The notes beneath the pieces were generated by a model, which was not told where the DNA came from, did no database searches, and saw only the letters and a program-made list of their open reading frames with translations. From assembly GCA_001805125.1 (NCBI GenBank), contig MHEF01000022.1:34400-46366 (forward strand): a stretch of DNA of 11,967 nt, given 5' to 3'. The position numbers and the translations under genes are program-made. How positions within the stretch are numbered: the stretch's first letter is position 1; every line of letters begins with the position of its first letter. Source of the DNA: Nitrospirae bacterium RBG_13_39_12 (GTDB lineage: Bacteria > Nitrospirota > Thermodesulfovibrionia > Thermodesulfovibrionales > SM23-35). This document shows, piece after piece, positions 1 to 7,004 of this stretch.

Positions 1-81
1 AAGGATTTTTAACGTCCGTTCAAAATATACATCTGTAATTTTGCCATTAATAATGTCTTTAGGGTTAGCTGTGTGGAACAT
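1..81 (-). CDS. pncB: Nicotinate phosphoribosyltransferase, 5' fragment (runs off left edge)
   Basis: Only the first 27 codons are present, read leftwards from ATG at 79-81 and open to the window edge. The residues begin MFHTANPKDIINGKITDVYF, followed by ERTLKIL. I recognise this as the N-terminus of the bacterial/archaeal-type nicotinate phosphoribosyltransferase family, which typically opens with MFH-A-P-(D/E)-I-x-x-G-x-x-TD-x-YF-x-RT-x-x-I-L. That enzyme joins nicotinate to PRPP to make nicotinate mononucleotide in cytoplasmic NAD salvage. The start is well supported by a near-perfect Shine-Dalgarno AGGAGG at 91-96, about nine bases upstream. The rest of the protein, including the catalytic residues, is outside the window, so the assignment rests on this N-terminal motif alone. 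Confidence 0.6.
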   Translation of the reverse strand, partial: MFHTANPKDIINGKITDVYFERTLKIL

Positions 82-147
82 AATTTTATCCTCCTGTTAA
101 AAATAAAAATCCTATAATAACTTGCCTTATTATCAATATTTATGAAA

Positions 148-176
148 ATAGTATATCATTTCAAGGACATCTTCAA
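148..176 (-). promoter_or_regulatory. Putative sigma70-type promoter for the left-edge pncB gene
   Basis: On the minus strand, TTGAAG (171-176) lies 17 bases from TACTAT (148-153), a good match to the -35/-10 consensus. Transcription would start near 141 and give a leader of about 60 bases before the ATG at 81, with the AGGAGG site inside it. This is assigned by pattern only. The region is AT-rich, so chance matches are possible. No comparably good promoter was found for the divergent rarA in the same spacer. Confidence 0.4.
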
Positions 177-226
177 TATGTTTTGAGTTACTTGAAAATT
201 AATAAACATATAAGCGAACATAAAAC

Positions 227-1462
227 ATGGATCTGTTTAACAAAGAAGAACTCAGCTCCCCCCTTGCCTATCGTATGTGTCCACGAACACTCGATGAATA
301 TGTGGGACAGACGCATATTCTCGGAGCCGAGAAATTACTGAGACGTGCGATAGAATCTGACAGGATTACATCATTAATCTTATTCGGTCCTCCTGGTACG
401 GGAAAAACCGCACTTGCAAGGATAATTGCTGAAAAGACAAAATCACATTTTGAATGGCTTAATGCAGCAACCATTGGGCTTGATGAAATCAGAAAGGTTA
501 TACGTCTGGCTAGAGCCAGAAAGGCCAAGGGTATCAATACCATTGTTTTTCTCGACGAGATTCACAGGTTTAATAAGCTTCAGCAAGATGCCCTTCTTCC
601 TGATGTTGAAGAAGGCAATATAATTCTTATTGCTGCAACAGTGGAGAACCCTTTCTTTTATGTAAACTCAGCCCTTCTTTCAAGGAGCCAGGTATTTGAA
701 CTAAAACCTCTCCCAGAAAAAGATATCTTGAAGGTTTTGAATAACGCCATTCGGGATAGGGAACGGGGACTCGGCAACCTAAAAATAATTGCAGATGATG
801 ATTCTTTAAAACATATTGCTAAAATGTCCGACGGAGATTTAAGAAAAGCGCTTTCAGCCCTAGAAATAGCTGCACTCACAACATTTCCTGACAACGACAA
901 TACTATAAGAATAACCCTACGAATAGCAGAGGAATCCATTCAGAAAAAGATTATTGTCTACGACAAGAAAGGTGACCAGCACTACGATACAATCTCCGCC
1001 TTCATAAAGAGTATGCGTGGTTCAGACCCTGATGCATCAATCTATTATTTGGCAAAATTGCTTTACGCGGGCGAGGACCCTCGTTTCATTGCCAGGCGTA
1101 TTGTAATCTGCGCATCAGAGGATGTAGGCAATGCCGACCCTATGGCACTGGTTGTTGCTACATCTGCATTAAGGGCTGTAGAATTCATCGGTATGCCGGA
1201 GGCGAGAATACCCCTTGCGCAGGCAACAATCTTTATTGCAAAAGCACCTAAAAGTAACGCCTGTTATAGGGCCATAGAAGAAGCATTGAAAGATATTTCT
1301 TCCGAAGAGACTATGGAAGTACCGGACCATCTGAAAGACAGTCATTATCCAGGTGCTAAGGAATTAGGACACGGGAAAGGCTATAAATATCCACATGACT
1401 ATGGCGGATATGTTGAACAGGATTATCTTAAAAAAAAGAAGAAATACTACGAATCACCATAA
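227..1462 (+). CDS. rarA: Replication-associated recombination protein A (RarA/MgsA), AAA+ ATPase
   Basis: This is a cytoplasmic AAA+ ATPase related to clamp-loader subunits, Holliday-junction RuvB and eukaryotic WRNIP1. The family acts at stalled forks and single-strand gaps, works as a tetramer and interacts with SSB. Visible motifs are Walker A GPPGTGKT (54-61), Walker B VFLDEIHRF (107-115), a sensor-1 segment AATVENP (136-142), an arginine-finger-like SALLSRS (148-154) and sensor-2 GDLRKAL (203-209). The C-terminal tetramerisation region is conserved (DPDASIYYLAKLL, residues 267-279; ARRIVICASEDVGNADP, 289-305) and ends near GGYVEQDYL. At 411 residues it is slightly shorter than many homologues (about 430-450), having little after the final KKYYESP. 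One oddity is Cys18 in RMCPRTL, where homologues usually have Arg. The ATG at 227 lacks a clear Shine-Dalgarno but fits the family N-terminus (MDLF). It is tail to tail with the permease gene, only 10 bases apart. Confidence 0.95.
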   Translation: MDLFNKEELSSPLAYRMCPRTLDEYVGQTHILGAEKLLRRAIESDRITSLILFGPPGTGKTALARIIAEKTKSHFEWLNAATIGLDEIRKVIRLARARKAKGINTIVFLDEIHRFNKLQQDALLPDVEEGNIILIAATVENPFFYVNSALLSRSQVFELKPLPEKDILKVLNNAIRDRERGLGNLKIIADDDSLKHIAKMSDGDLRKALSALEIAALTTFPDNDNTIRITLRIAEESIQKKIIVYDKKGDQHYDTISAFIKSMRGSDPDASIYYLAKLLYAGEDPRFIARRIVICASEDVGNADPMALVVATSALRAVEFIGMPEARIPLAQATIFIAKAPKSNACYRAIEEALKDISSEETMEVPDHLKDSHYPGAKELGHGKGYKYPHDYGGYVEQDYLKKKKKYYESP

Positions 1463-1472
1463 ACTTATATAA

Positions 1473-1901
1473 CTACTCGAAGCTTATAAATCTTCTCGGG
1501 TCTATCTTCCTTGCTATTTTTGACGGGATTAATCCAGCTGTTAACGTAGTTAGAAACAGAACTATCGTCACTAACGATAAATATAAAAACGGTATTTTGA
1601 AGTGTATTTCCCATCCAAAAGAAATTTTATTAACGACATGGATAAATATTATACTCATAAGGGGACCAAGGAGAGTTCCTAAAAATATTCCTGTAACCCC
1701 TACAATCCCTGCAGAAAGCACAAGGTTCTGTTTTATCTGTTTCCAGCTACCACCAAGATATCTTATTATGCTTATCTCCCTTTTACTTTCAAACACAAGG
1801 GCTAAAAGTGTATTTATTACTCCTATCAACGAGACAATGATTGATATGACTTCTATTGCATATGTAATTGCAAAGCTTTTGTTGAAAATGTTTAGAATCT
1901 T
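1473..1901 (-). pseudogene. C-terminal part of the ABC permease, cut off by an in-frame TAA
   Basis: This is the continuation, in the same reading frame, of the permease gene at 1902-4007, separated from it only by TAA at 1902-1904. The frame reads on as KILNIFNKSFAITYAIEVIS and then through an FtsX/MacB second core: a membrane segment around IIVSLIGVINTLLALVF, the cytoplasmic motif ESKREISIIRYLGGSWKQI, two further hydrophobic segments, and the family-type ending LIPSKIARKIDPRRFISFE. It supplies the last three transmembrane helices of a roughly 844-residue, ten-helix permease. No ribosome binding site precedes it. The only in-frame initiation candidate is a TTG at 1827-1829 inside a membrane helix, so independent translation seems unlikely. 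Without readthrough or reversion this segment is probably not made. Confidence 0.85.
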
Positions 1902-4007
1902 TTAACGCAATTCCTGATTATTCATTATTTCCAGTGAATATTCAGGCAGCAGCCTCTCCTTTAGTTTATCAATAAAAAGATCCACGTCAACTCCATCTTT
2001 CACATAAACACTTATCTGCGTTGCATCGTCCAATCCCCAATATTCTTTTAACCATTTTCTGTCCAGATATACGAACCCTGATGTAGTAGAATAGCTCGAA
2101 AATATATCGTTTATTCTAAAAGCTTCTCTACCGCTCGGTGTCCCGAGTTCAATTAGATCGCCCTTTTTAAACCCGTATTTCAAACTGAGATAATCTGATA
2201 TCCCCGCAACCTTTTCAACTCCCTCCATCTCTTTTAATACTTCATCGTACTCACTTTCATAATATCTTTTACCTGAAATTTCCCTCTTTACTTTAATATC
2301 AGCAAATCCTGCCACAACTTTCCTTCCGAAAAGCTCAAGCTGTAATGCTCTGAACTTATCGACTCCGGATACTTCAGAATAACTTTTTACTTTATTAATT
2401 ACTTCTTCTGACATGGGGTAAAAACAATAATTTGATCTGCATGATGCAGGCTTTATATATACATCTGCTGTTATATACTTATTTATCCACCCTTTGAGTG
2501 AGCCTCTGAAAGAAAATATTAGAGTAAACAATGCAATAATTAATGCGCTGCTTATTGCAACGGTCATCAAAGCAACAGAAAACCTGTATATATTTCCCTT
2601 AATGTCCCCTACTGTAATCCTTCCTATTGCTTTGAATATGATTTCCATAGGTCTTTTTATGATTTTTAATATTATGGACAGATAAAAAGGAGAAACAAAT
2701 GTGAAACCTGCAATAATTAATAGAATCCCTAAATAAGCTAGAAAGGGGAAATCAAACGGTGTATAAGTGTAATCGAGATAAGACAGTATTACACCGGAGA
2801 AAATAATTAAAACTCCTACGAGAAAAAAATATTTCTGATGCTTTCTGTACTTACCTTCGAATGAACCTTCCCGCGAACTCTCATTCGGTCTTATTTTTGA
2901 AGACTCAAAAGACGGTACAGCAGAAGCAATAAGTGATATAACTAGTCCCAAAGTAAGGGCTGTAAGGACATCACTTTTTGTTATCAAATAATCAGATATG
3001 GATATCGTGCTGTACATCGTAGATATGGTTTTTTCCACAGCGATTACAGAGAAATATGCAGCAAACTGTCCGAAAACAATACCGAGTATTGATCCAATAA
3101 GCCCCAACACCATGCCTTGAATTGTGAATAACAAAATAATGGTTTTTTTGTCAGCCCCTAAACTTCTTAAAATACCAATCTCTGTTCTTCTTTTCACAAC
3201 CGATACAAACACGGTACTGTAGAGTAAAAATATACCTACAAGGATGGCTATGAGACTAACAAACTGAAGGTTGTATCTAAAGGATGCGATCAATGCTTTT
3301 TGATTCTTGAAAATCTCTTCTTTCTTTTCAACTCTGAGATTAGAGGGGAGGATATTTTTTAACTGCTCTATAGTCTTTTCATTTGTATCAAGGTCAATTC
3401 CTGAAAGGTAACCCGTTTTTTTGAAATACTCCTGAAAATTACCGATATCCATAACTACAGTATTTGAAAGCAAAGAATCTGTATCCAGAATATCAACAAT
3501 CTTCAGGTTGAATTCTTTGTCATAGACCAGTGGCTTTAATAGATCACCTCTTTTTAAAGAATGTTTATCGGAAAACTTTTTTGTTATAAGTATCCCGTTA
3601 ATTTGCCTGTAATAATTCTCAAAATCAATATCAGCAAGGGTAGAAATATTGAGAAACCTTATGGTTTTAACAGTATAGATACCGTTGATATTTATCGCTT
3701 CCTTTATTTCAGGAATGTATCCGAAAACCTTCAATAACGGAAAGCTGTTTTCCTCTATTTCTCGAACATTCCTGTACACATGTTCATTAAAGTCTATACC
3801 GGATATGTCAAGAACCTCATAGTTAGCATATGAACTCGTTCCTTTGATGTTTGATTCGAAAGAAGATATCGCACGGTCAGATGCCACTTTAACCCCTGTA
3901 AAAAGTCCTACACCGAGCGCAATGCCTATAATCGATAAAAAAGTAAGGAATTTTTCTTCTTTTATATTTCTTAATACTAATATTTTTATAAGCTTTGATA
4001 AATTCAT
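1902..4007 (-). CDS. ABC transporter permease, MacB/LolC-E-type FtsX protein, truncated by in-frame stop
   Basis: This is an inner-membrane permease of the FtsX/MacB (type VII ABC) superfamily, in the long duplicated form found beside AttH proteins. In order: an N-terminal helix (about 20-38), a large extracytoplasmic domain (about 40-240), and a first FtsX core with helices near 249-270, 295-320 and 350-366 and the motif KRRTEIGILRSLGADKKTI (272-290). Two central helices follow (393-411 and 422-445), then a helix at 476-498 that starts the second half, and a second extracytoplasmic domain (about 505-700). The reading frame stops at residue 701, just before the last three helices, although the frame continues as clear homology to 1473. 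Its ATG overlaps the TGA of the upstream ATPase gene by one base (TGATG), implying translational coupling. As truncated, the second half lacks its FtsX core and is probably non-functional or impaired. Confidence 0.85.
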   Translation of the reverse strand: MNLSKLIKILVLRNIKEEKFLTFLSIIGIALGVGLFTGVKVASDRAISSFESNIKGTSSYANYEVLDISGIDFNEHVYRNVREIEENSFPLLKVFGYIPEIKEAININGIYTVKTIRFLNISTLADIDFENYYRQINGILITKKFSDKHSLKRGDLLKPLVYDKEFNLKIVDILDTDSLLSNTVVMDIGNFQEYFKKTGYLSGIDLDTNEKTIEQLKNILPSNLRVEKKEEIFKNQKALIASFRYNLQFVSLIAILVGIFLLYSTVFVSVVKRRTEIGILRSLGADKKTIILLFTIQGMVLGLIGSILGIVFGQFAAYFSVIAVEKTISTMYSTISISDYLITKSDVLTALTLGLVISLIASAVPSFESSKIRPNESSREGSFEGKYRKHQKYFFLVGVLIIFSGVILSYLDYTYTPFDFPFLAYLGILLIIAGFTFVSPFYLSIILKIIKRPMEIIFKAIGRITVGDIKGNIYRFSVALMTVAISSALIIALFTLIFSFRGSLKGWINKYITADVYIKPASCRSNYCFYPMSEEVINKVKSYSEVSGVDKFRALQLELFGRKVVAGFADIKVKREISGKRYYESEYDEVLKEMEGVEKVAGISDYLSLKYGFKKGDLIELGTPSGREAFRINDIFSSYSTTSGFVYLDRKWLKEYWGLDDATQISVYVKDGVDVDLFIDKLKERLLPEYSLEIMNNQELR

Positions 4008-4648
4008 CAGAATATTATCCCGTCTTTTATTCTCAACATTCTCCCTGCATATTCTGCTATATAATGTTCATGGGTGACCAGGATTACTGTTTTCTCTGTT
4101 TCTTCTACTAATTGTTTAATAAGCTCCATTATCTTCTTTTCGGTTTCGCTGTCCAAACTTCCTGTAGGTTCGTCTGCAAGAATGATTTCAGGGTTGTGTA
4201 TCAATGCTCTCGAAATGGCAACACGCTGCTGCTCACCGCCTGAGAGTTGATATGGATAGGCATTTTGTTTTTCTTCCAGGCCAACACGTTTTATGTACTC
4301 AAGACCAGTTTTTTTATCTTCGGACCCATTCAGCAACAAAGGCATCATTATATTCTCAAAAACCGTGATGTTCGGTAAAAGATTGAAGAACTGAAAAATA
4401 AAACCTACTTTTTTTCTTCTGTAGAGGGTAAGTTCTTCATCTGTATAAGATGTTATATTTTCTCCATCAATAATAATCCTGCCTCTCTCAGGTCTGTCCA
4501 TTCCTCCCACAAGGTTCAAAAGAGTTGACTTCCCCGATCCCGAACTTCCCATGACTGAGATAAATTCTCCCTTATTTATTTCCAGATTTATCCCTTTCAG
4601 GACCTTTGTATTCCCGTAAGACTTTTCAATGTTTTCAAGTTCTATCAT
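4007..4648 (-). CDS. ABC transporter ATP-binding protein, LolD/MacB/AttE-like
   Basis: This is the cytoplasmic ATPase subunit that powers the FtsX-type permease encoded immediately downstream. From Met1 (213 residues, normal for LolD-like proteins) it has Walker A GSSGSGKS (34-41), a Q-loop at Gln86 (FQFFNLLP), signature LSGGEQ (135-140), Walker B IILADEP (155-161), D-loop SLD (164-166) and switch His193. The LNLVGGMDRPERG stretch and the FNLLP form are typical of the MacB/LolD subfamily. A longer frame runs up to 4720. I prefer ATG at 4646-4648 because the protein then starts MIELENI, as in relatives, and AGGAA sits about five bases upstream. The gene follows the attH-like gene by 250 bases with no obvious terminator between. 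Those 250 bases contain no gene I can support. The stop overlaps the permease start by one base. Confidence 0.92.
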   Translation of the reverse strand: MIELENIEKSYGNTKVLKGINLEINKGEFISVMGSSGSGKSTLLNLVGGMDRPERGRIIIDGENITSYTDEELTLYRRKKVGFIFQFFNLLPNITVFENIMMPLLLNGSEDKKTGLEYIKRVGLEEKQNAYPYQLSGGEQQRVAISRALIHNPEIILADEPTGSLDSETEKKIMELIKQLVEETEKTVILVTHEHYIAEYAGRMLRIKDGIIF

Positions 4649-4898
4649 GTGCGTTCCTGAAATAAGTATCTCAAAACATTTTCTTATATTTATTGGGACG
4701 AGATGTGCTGAAAAATGCATGGCAGAGAAACCTTAAAGTTCTTAAGCGAAGCCAGCTATTCTTTTTTAAAACAGCATTTCTCGTTAAAAAGGAATTTATA
4801 TGAATCATAAATAAAATCCTATCGCTTTTCAGGGTTTTTTCGGTATATATGCCCTCTTTGTTTTAACCGTTAACTTTTAGTATATTTCTAAAATATGA

Positions 4899-5939
4899 TC
4901 AATACCCTGTCATCTCGACATAAGCCCTTCCCTTTTCAGTACCTTCCACCTTGCAGGTTCCTTCCCAGTAATAGTTGCCTGTGGAGTTGTATGCCAGAAC
5001 TTCCTGATCTTCAATAAGAGGTGTTATCTTTAATATCAGTTTTTCAGATGGAAATTTTACTTCCCATATTGAAGGATATCTTGCACCAGTTTTTTTTGAT
5101 TTGTAATGTTTTAATACTGAAATCTTGAAATCTTCACTTGTAAAATGTCTGTATCTGCCGTCAGGATAAACGAATGTTCCTGATGAATATTTATCAATCG
5201 AGCCATTTTTATTTCTTAGCAAATAAATCATAACTTCTCTCATATCATCAAGCTGTATAGAAAACCAATCCCATCCTGTCTGAGTATTTCTCAATCCCCC
5301 AGATGAAATCTCCCTGTCGAACCAGCTTTTTCCTTTTACATCAAAGACTTTTTTGCCGATTTTCAAATTTCCATTTGTTTCCAGATATGGATAAGAGAAG
5401 TAAATGGAAGCTATCAGAGATGACGCTTCCGACTTTCTTGAATACCCGTTTTCCCCGTTCAGGATAAAAGGTTTTACAGGTATCAGTTGAAAATCTATAG
5501 CATTATCACCATCCGAAGCTTTTAAATGAATTCTTTCCATATTACCTTCTAAAACATTATCTCCAACCCATACCTTCAGCTTGTTATCCATTGCCCCGGC
5601 AAAATCATATGCACCTCCATCTATCCTATCGCTAAAAATAAACTTTTTTCTCGCCACATCTGAAATTGCAAAATGGGATATATATATATGATTTAATCCG
5701 AAATTGGATTTGTAATTCTTATCCTGTATACCGACAACGAAAAATGTAAGTTCGTAACCGAATTCATTCCCTTTCTCATTAAACAGATGCCCTGTAAAAT
5801 ACCACCACTGTATTCTAAAATTATTTTTGTAAAATAAATCTTCTGGAAATTTCACTTTATATGACGGCGTGACATCAAGATAATCCTGACCATAGGCAAC
5901 AGTAGATAAGACTAATAAAACTAAAAATATTTTTTTCAT
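4899..5939 (-). CDS. Secreted AttH/CrtC-family lipocalin-like protein
   Basis: This 346-residue protein belongs to the AttH-like, carotenoid 1,2-hydratase (CrtC)-related family, whose members fold as two lipocalin-like barrels. A signal peptide is visible (MKK followed by a hydrophobic stretch; likely cleavage near VAYG-QD, residues 15-20). There is no lipobox cysteine, so a soluble periplasmic or exported form is expected. Family hallmarks are RIQWWYFTGHL (42-52), FGYELTFF (60-67), GKSWFDREIS (203-212), GWDWFSIQLDD (222-232) and the terminal GNYYWEGTCKVEG...AYVEMTGY (321-346). In Agrobacterium attEFGH and many other genomes, attH sits beside an ABC ATPase and a MacB-like permease, exactly as here. 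The ligand is unknown; a lipid or other hydrophobic molecule is an inference from fold and context. True carotenoid hydratase activity is not implied, since no carotenoid genes are in view. The start has only a weak AGAAG-like site. Confidence 0.88.
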   Translation of the reverse strand: MKKIFLVLLVLSTVAYGQDYLDVTPSYKVKFPEDLFYKNNFRIQWWYFTGHLFNEKGNEFGYELTFFVVGIQDKNYKSNFGLNHIYISHFAISDVARKKFIFSDRIDGGAYDFAGAMDNKLKVWVGDNVLEGNMERIHLKASDGDNAIDFQLIPVKPFILNGENGYSRKSEASSLIASIYFSYPYLETNGNLKIGKKVFDVKGKSWFDREISSGGLRNTQTGWDWFSIQLDDMREVMIYLLRNKNGSIDKYSSGTFVYPDGRYRHFTSEDFKISVLKHYKSKKTGARYPSIWEVKFPSEKLILKITPLIEDQEVLAYNSTGNYYWEGTCKVEGTEKGRAYVEMTGY

Positions 5940-6031
5940 CTTCTATCTAAGAATCTCAAGCATTTCAGATTAAAGAAAATTTTTATTGTTAACATATAAC
6001 TTTAATAAATATCCATAACGTCTTGATATAG

Positions 6032-6055
6032 TGTAATATATTGTACATTATTACA
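6032..6055. repeat. Inverted repeat upstream of the attH-like gene (possible operator)
   Basis: TGTAATA (6032-6038) and TATTACA (6049-6055) form a perfect 7-base inverted repeat around a 10-base centre that contains TGTACA. It lies about 95-115 bases upstream of the attH-like start, in the 297-base spacer 5940-6236, which shows no gene. A further ATTACACTAT at 6156-6165 is the reverse complement of ATAGTGTAAT at 6028-6037. A dimeric repressor site is possible, but AT-rich spacers produce such repeats by chance and no clear promoter boxes overlap it. Confidence 0.3.
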
Positions 6056-6236
6056 AGTATACACAAATTAAAAACTGTATTGTTATCACAGATATTTTGT
6101 GAAGAATGGTTCTATATTCTAAATAGTAATCGTGGGGTTGAAAACACCATATAAAATTACACTATCTTCCTATTTTATTTTACAGAATGTTCAACCTTTC
6201 ATAATAAACCACTCAAAATTGTTTCTTTTCATTCAT

Positions 6237-6449
6237 CTATCTTAAAATAACTTCAATATTCGGTAACTTTTCTTTTATAGCTTCTTCAATACACTTGTTA
6301 TCACAATGTACACATGGACCAACACAGTTTATTTCTGCCCTGTTATCCTTAACTTCAACTAATTCTGCACAACTGTCATGTGCTGCTAATATACACTCGA
6401 GACTGCTTAGAATCTCTCTAATTTTTTCTTCAGTCTTATTATTGTTCAT
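6237..6449 (-). CDS. Small cysteine-rich Nfu (NifU C-terminal)-like protein
   Basis: This 70-residue protein aligns along its whole length with the NifU C-terminal / Nfu domain. It has a helix with IREIL (10-14), then a segment LAAHDSCAELVEV (21-33) matching the usual H-G-G-x-V-E-L-V, then a GxCxxC motif (GPC46VHC49), and a final helix plus KLPNIEVIL, like the family's P-E-V-x-x-V ending. Nfu proteins bind or transfer 4Fe-4S clusters, usually bridging two subunits through the CxxC. Oddities are the six cysteines in 70 residues (19, 27, 42, 46, 49, 53), giving C-x3-C-x2-C-x3-C around the motif, and the lack of any other domain. A Shine-Dalgarno-like AAAGG lies seven bases before the ATG. Neighbours give no clue to its client; it is divergent from the gene at 6551. 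It could bind another metal rather than a cluster. Confidence 0.65.
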   Translation of the reverse strand: MNNNKTEEKIREILSSLECILAAHDSCAELVEVKDNRAEINCVGPCVHCDNKCIEEAIKEKLPNIEVILR

Positions 6450-6550
6450 TTTAACCTTTCATGTTTTTATCATCTTTTTTATTTTAACATGAAGATATCA
6501 AGCATAAATACAAATGATTCGCAACACTTTTATATCTGTTAAAATACTAA

Positions 6551-6754
6551 ATGAACGATAAAGTTCTTTCCTCACATCTGAAGCAGCAATTCCTTTTAGA
6601 ATTCAGTCCATCAGAACGTCTGTATTTCCTTAAAACTGCAAAGGAAGCTATTCTTATATATAAATATATTCCAGAAGAAGATTTATATCATTATTGTTAT
6701 TTCTTAACACAGAAAAAACGATTAGATTTTATGAAAGATCCGACTGCGGGCTGA
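6551..6754 (+). CDS. Hypothetical protein, N-terminal part, ends at an in-frame TGA
   Basis: I do not recognise this family. The 67 codons from ATG 6551 to TGA 6752-6754 encode a charged, probably helical soluble protein (LSSHLKQQFLLEFSPSERLY near the start, then ALKTAKEAI-like helix and EEDLYHYCYFLTQKKRLDFM). There is no signal peptide or membrane helix, and only one cysteine. The same frame continues for 47 further sense codons to TGA at 6896-6898, so the ancestral product was probably about 115 residues. No Shine-Dalgarno precedes the ATG. A TAAAAT box at 6540-6545 lies so close that the message could be leaderless, though this is weak. It is divergent from the Nfu-like gene and 106 bases upstream of mutS on the same strand. 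Confidence 0.5.
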   Translation: MNDKVLSSHLKQQFLLEFSPSERLYFLKTAKEAILIYKYIPEEDLYHYCYFLTQKKRLDFMKDPTAG

Positions 6755-6785
6755 CTTATTAGATATCTTGCAGTAGAAGCCCGCA
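6745..6785 (+). repeat. Perfect 8-bp GC-rich inverted repeat spanning the in-frame TGA
   Basis: TGCGGGCT (6745-6752) pairs exactly with AGCCCGCA (6778-6785) across a 25-base loop whose centre holds the palindrome AGATATCT (6761-6768). The U of the UGA codon would be the last paired base of the 5' arm. The G+C-rich arms stand out in AT-rich surroundings. Seven A residues, not T, follow on the plus strand, so it is not an intrinsic terminator in either direction. It may be an mRNA structure at the stop codon, or coincidence within coding sequence. Confidence 0.45.
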
Positions 6786-6898
6786 AAAAAATTGAAGACG
6801 CAATAAATATGTATAAAGCTCGTCTGGAAAATAATAAGCAAATCGTATCTGCTGAAGTATCCGAATACTTTTTAAAAAATCTCGGAAATCCTTACTGA
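6755..6898 (+). pseudogene. Same-frame continuation of the 6551 gene after the TGA
   Basis: Directly after the TGA at 6752-6754 the frame stays open for 47 codons, beginning LIRYLAVEARKKIEDAINMY and ending VSEYFLKNLGNPY before a second TGA. The composition (alternating charged and hydrophobic residues over a long helix, ordinary codon use) looks like real protein, which suggests one gene broken by a single base change, for example GGA to TGA. No ribosome binding site or convincing restart codon is present at its beginning. A selenocysteine reading of the TGA cannot be excluded but lacks the usual redox motif. Confidence 0.45.
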
Positions 6899-6966
6899 AT
6901 ATGATTATATAAATATTACAGTTAAATCTTTTCAAAATAAATAAATCATCGCTTCTTTTTTGTGTC

Positions 6967-6994
6967 TTGCACTTTCGGTGTCTTATGTTATTTA
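6967..6994 (+). promoter_or_regulatory. Possible weak promoter for mutS
   Basis: TTGCAC (6967-6972) lies 16 bases before TATTTA (6989-6994) in the 106-base spacer before mutS. Initiation would fall only a few bases before the ATG at 7005, leaving almost no leader, which agrees with the absence of a good Shine-Dalgarno there. The match is modest and the call is tentative. Confidence 0.2.
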
Positions 6995-7004
6995 ATATAA
7001 AGTT

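Noticed and set aside
1473..4007. Stop codon reassignment as the explanation of the in-frame stops
   Set aside because: TAA, TAG and TGA each end intact genes in this same window at family-typical positions.
4649..4720. An upstream extension of the ABC ATPase reading frame starting at ATG 4720
   Set aside because: The extra 24 residues match nothing in the family, while ATG 4648 gives the expected N-terminus and has AGGAA just upstream.
4715..4810. A short plus-strand frame (31 codons) between the attH-like and ATPase genes
   Set aside because: It overlaps the antisense spacer of an operon-like cassette, has no ribosome binding site and resembles nothing I know.
4875..4893. Inverted repeat TTTTAG / CTAAAA just after the attH-like stop as a terminator
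   Set aside because: The stem is only A-T rich and no T tract follows in the direction of transcription, so a stable terminator is unlikely.
6121..6160. A stretch resembling a single CRISPR-like repeat (GGGGTTGAAAACACC)
   Set aside because: It occurs once, with no regularly spaced copies and no cas genes in the window.
6745..6785. The GC-rich hairpin as an intrinsic terminator
   Set aside because: It is followed by seven A residues on the plus strand, and on the minus strand the T run precedes the stem, so neither orientation fits.
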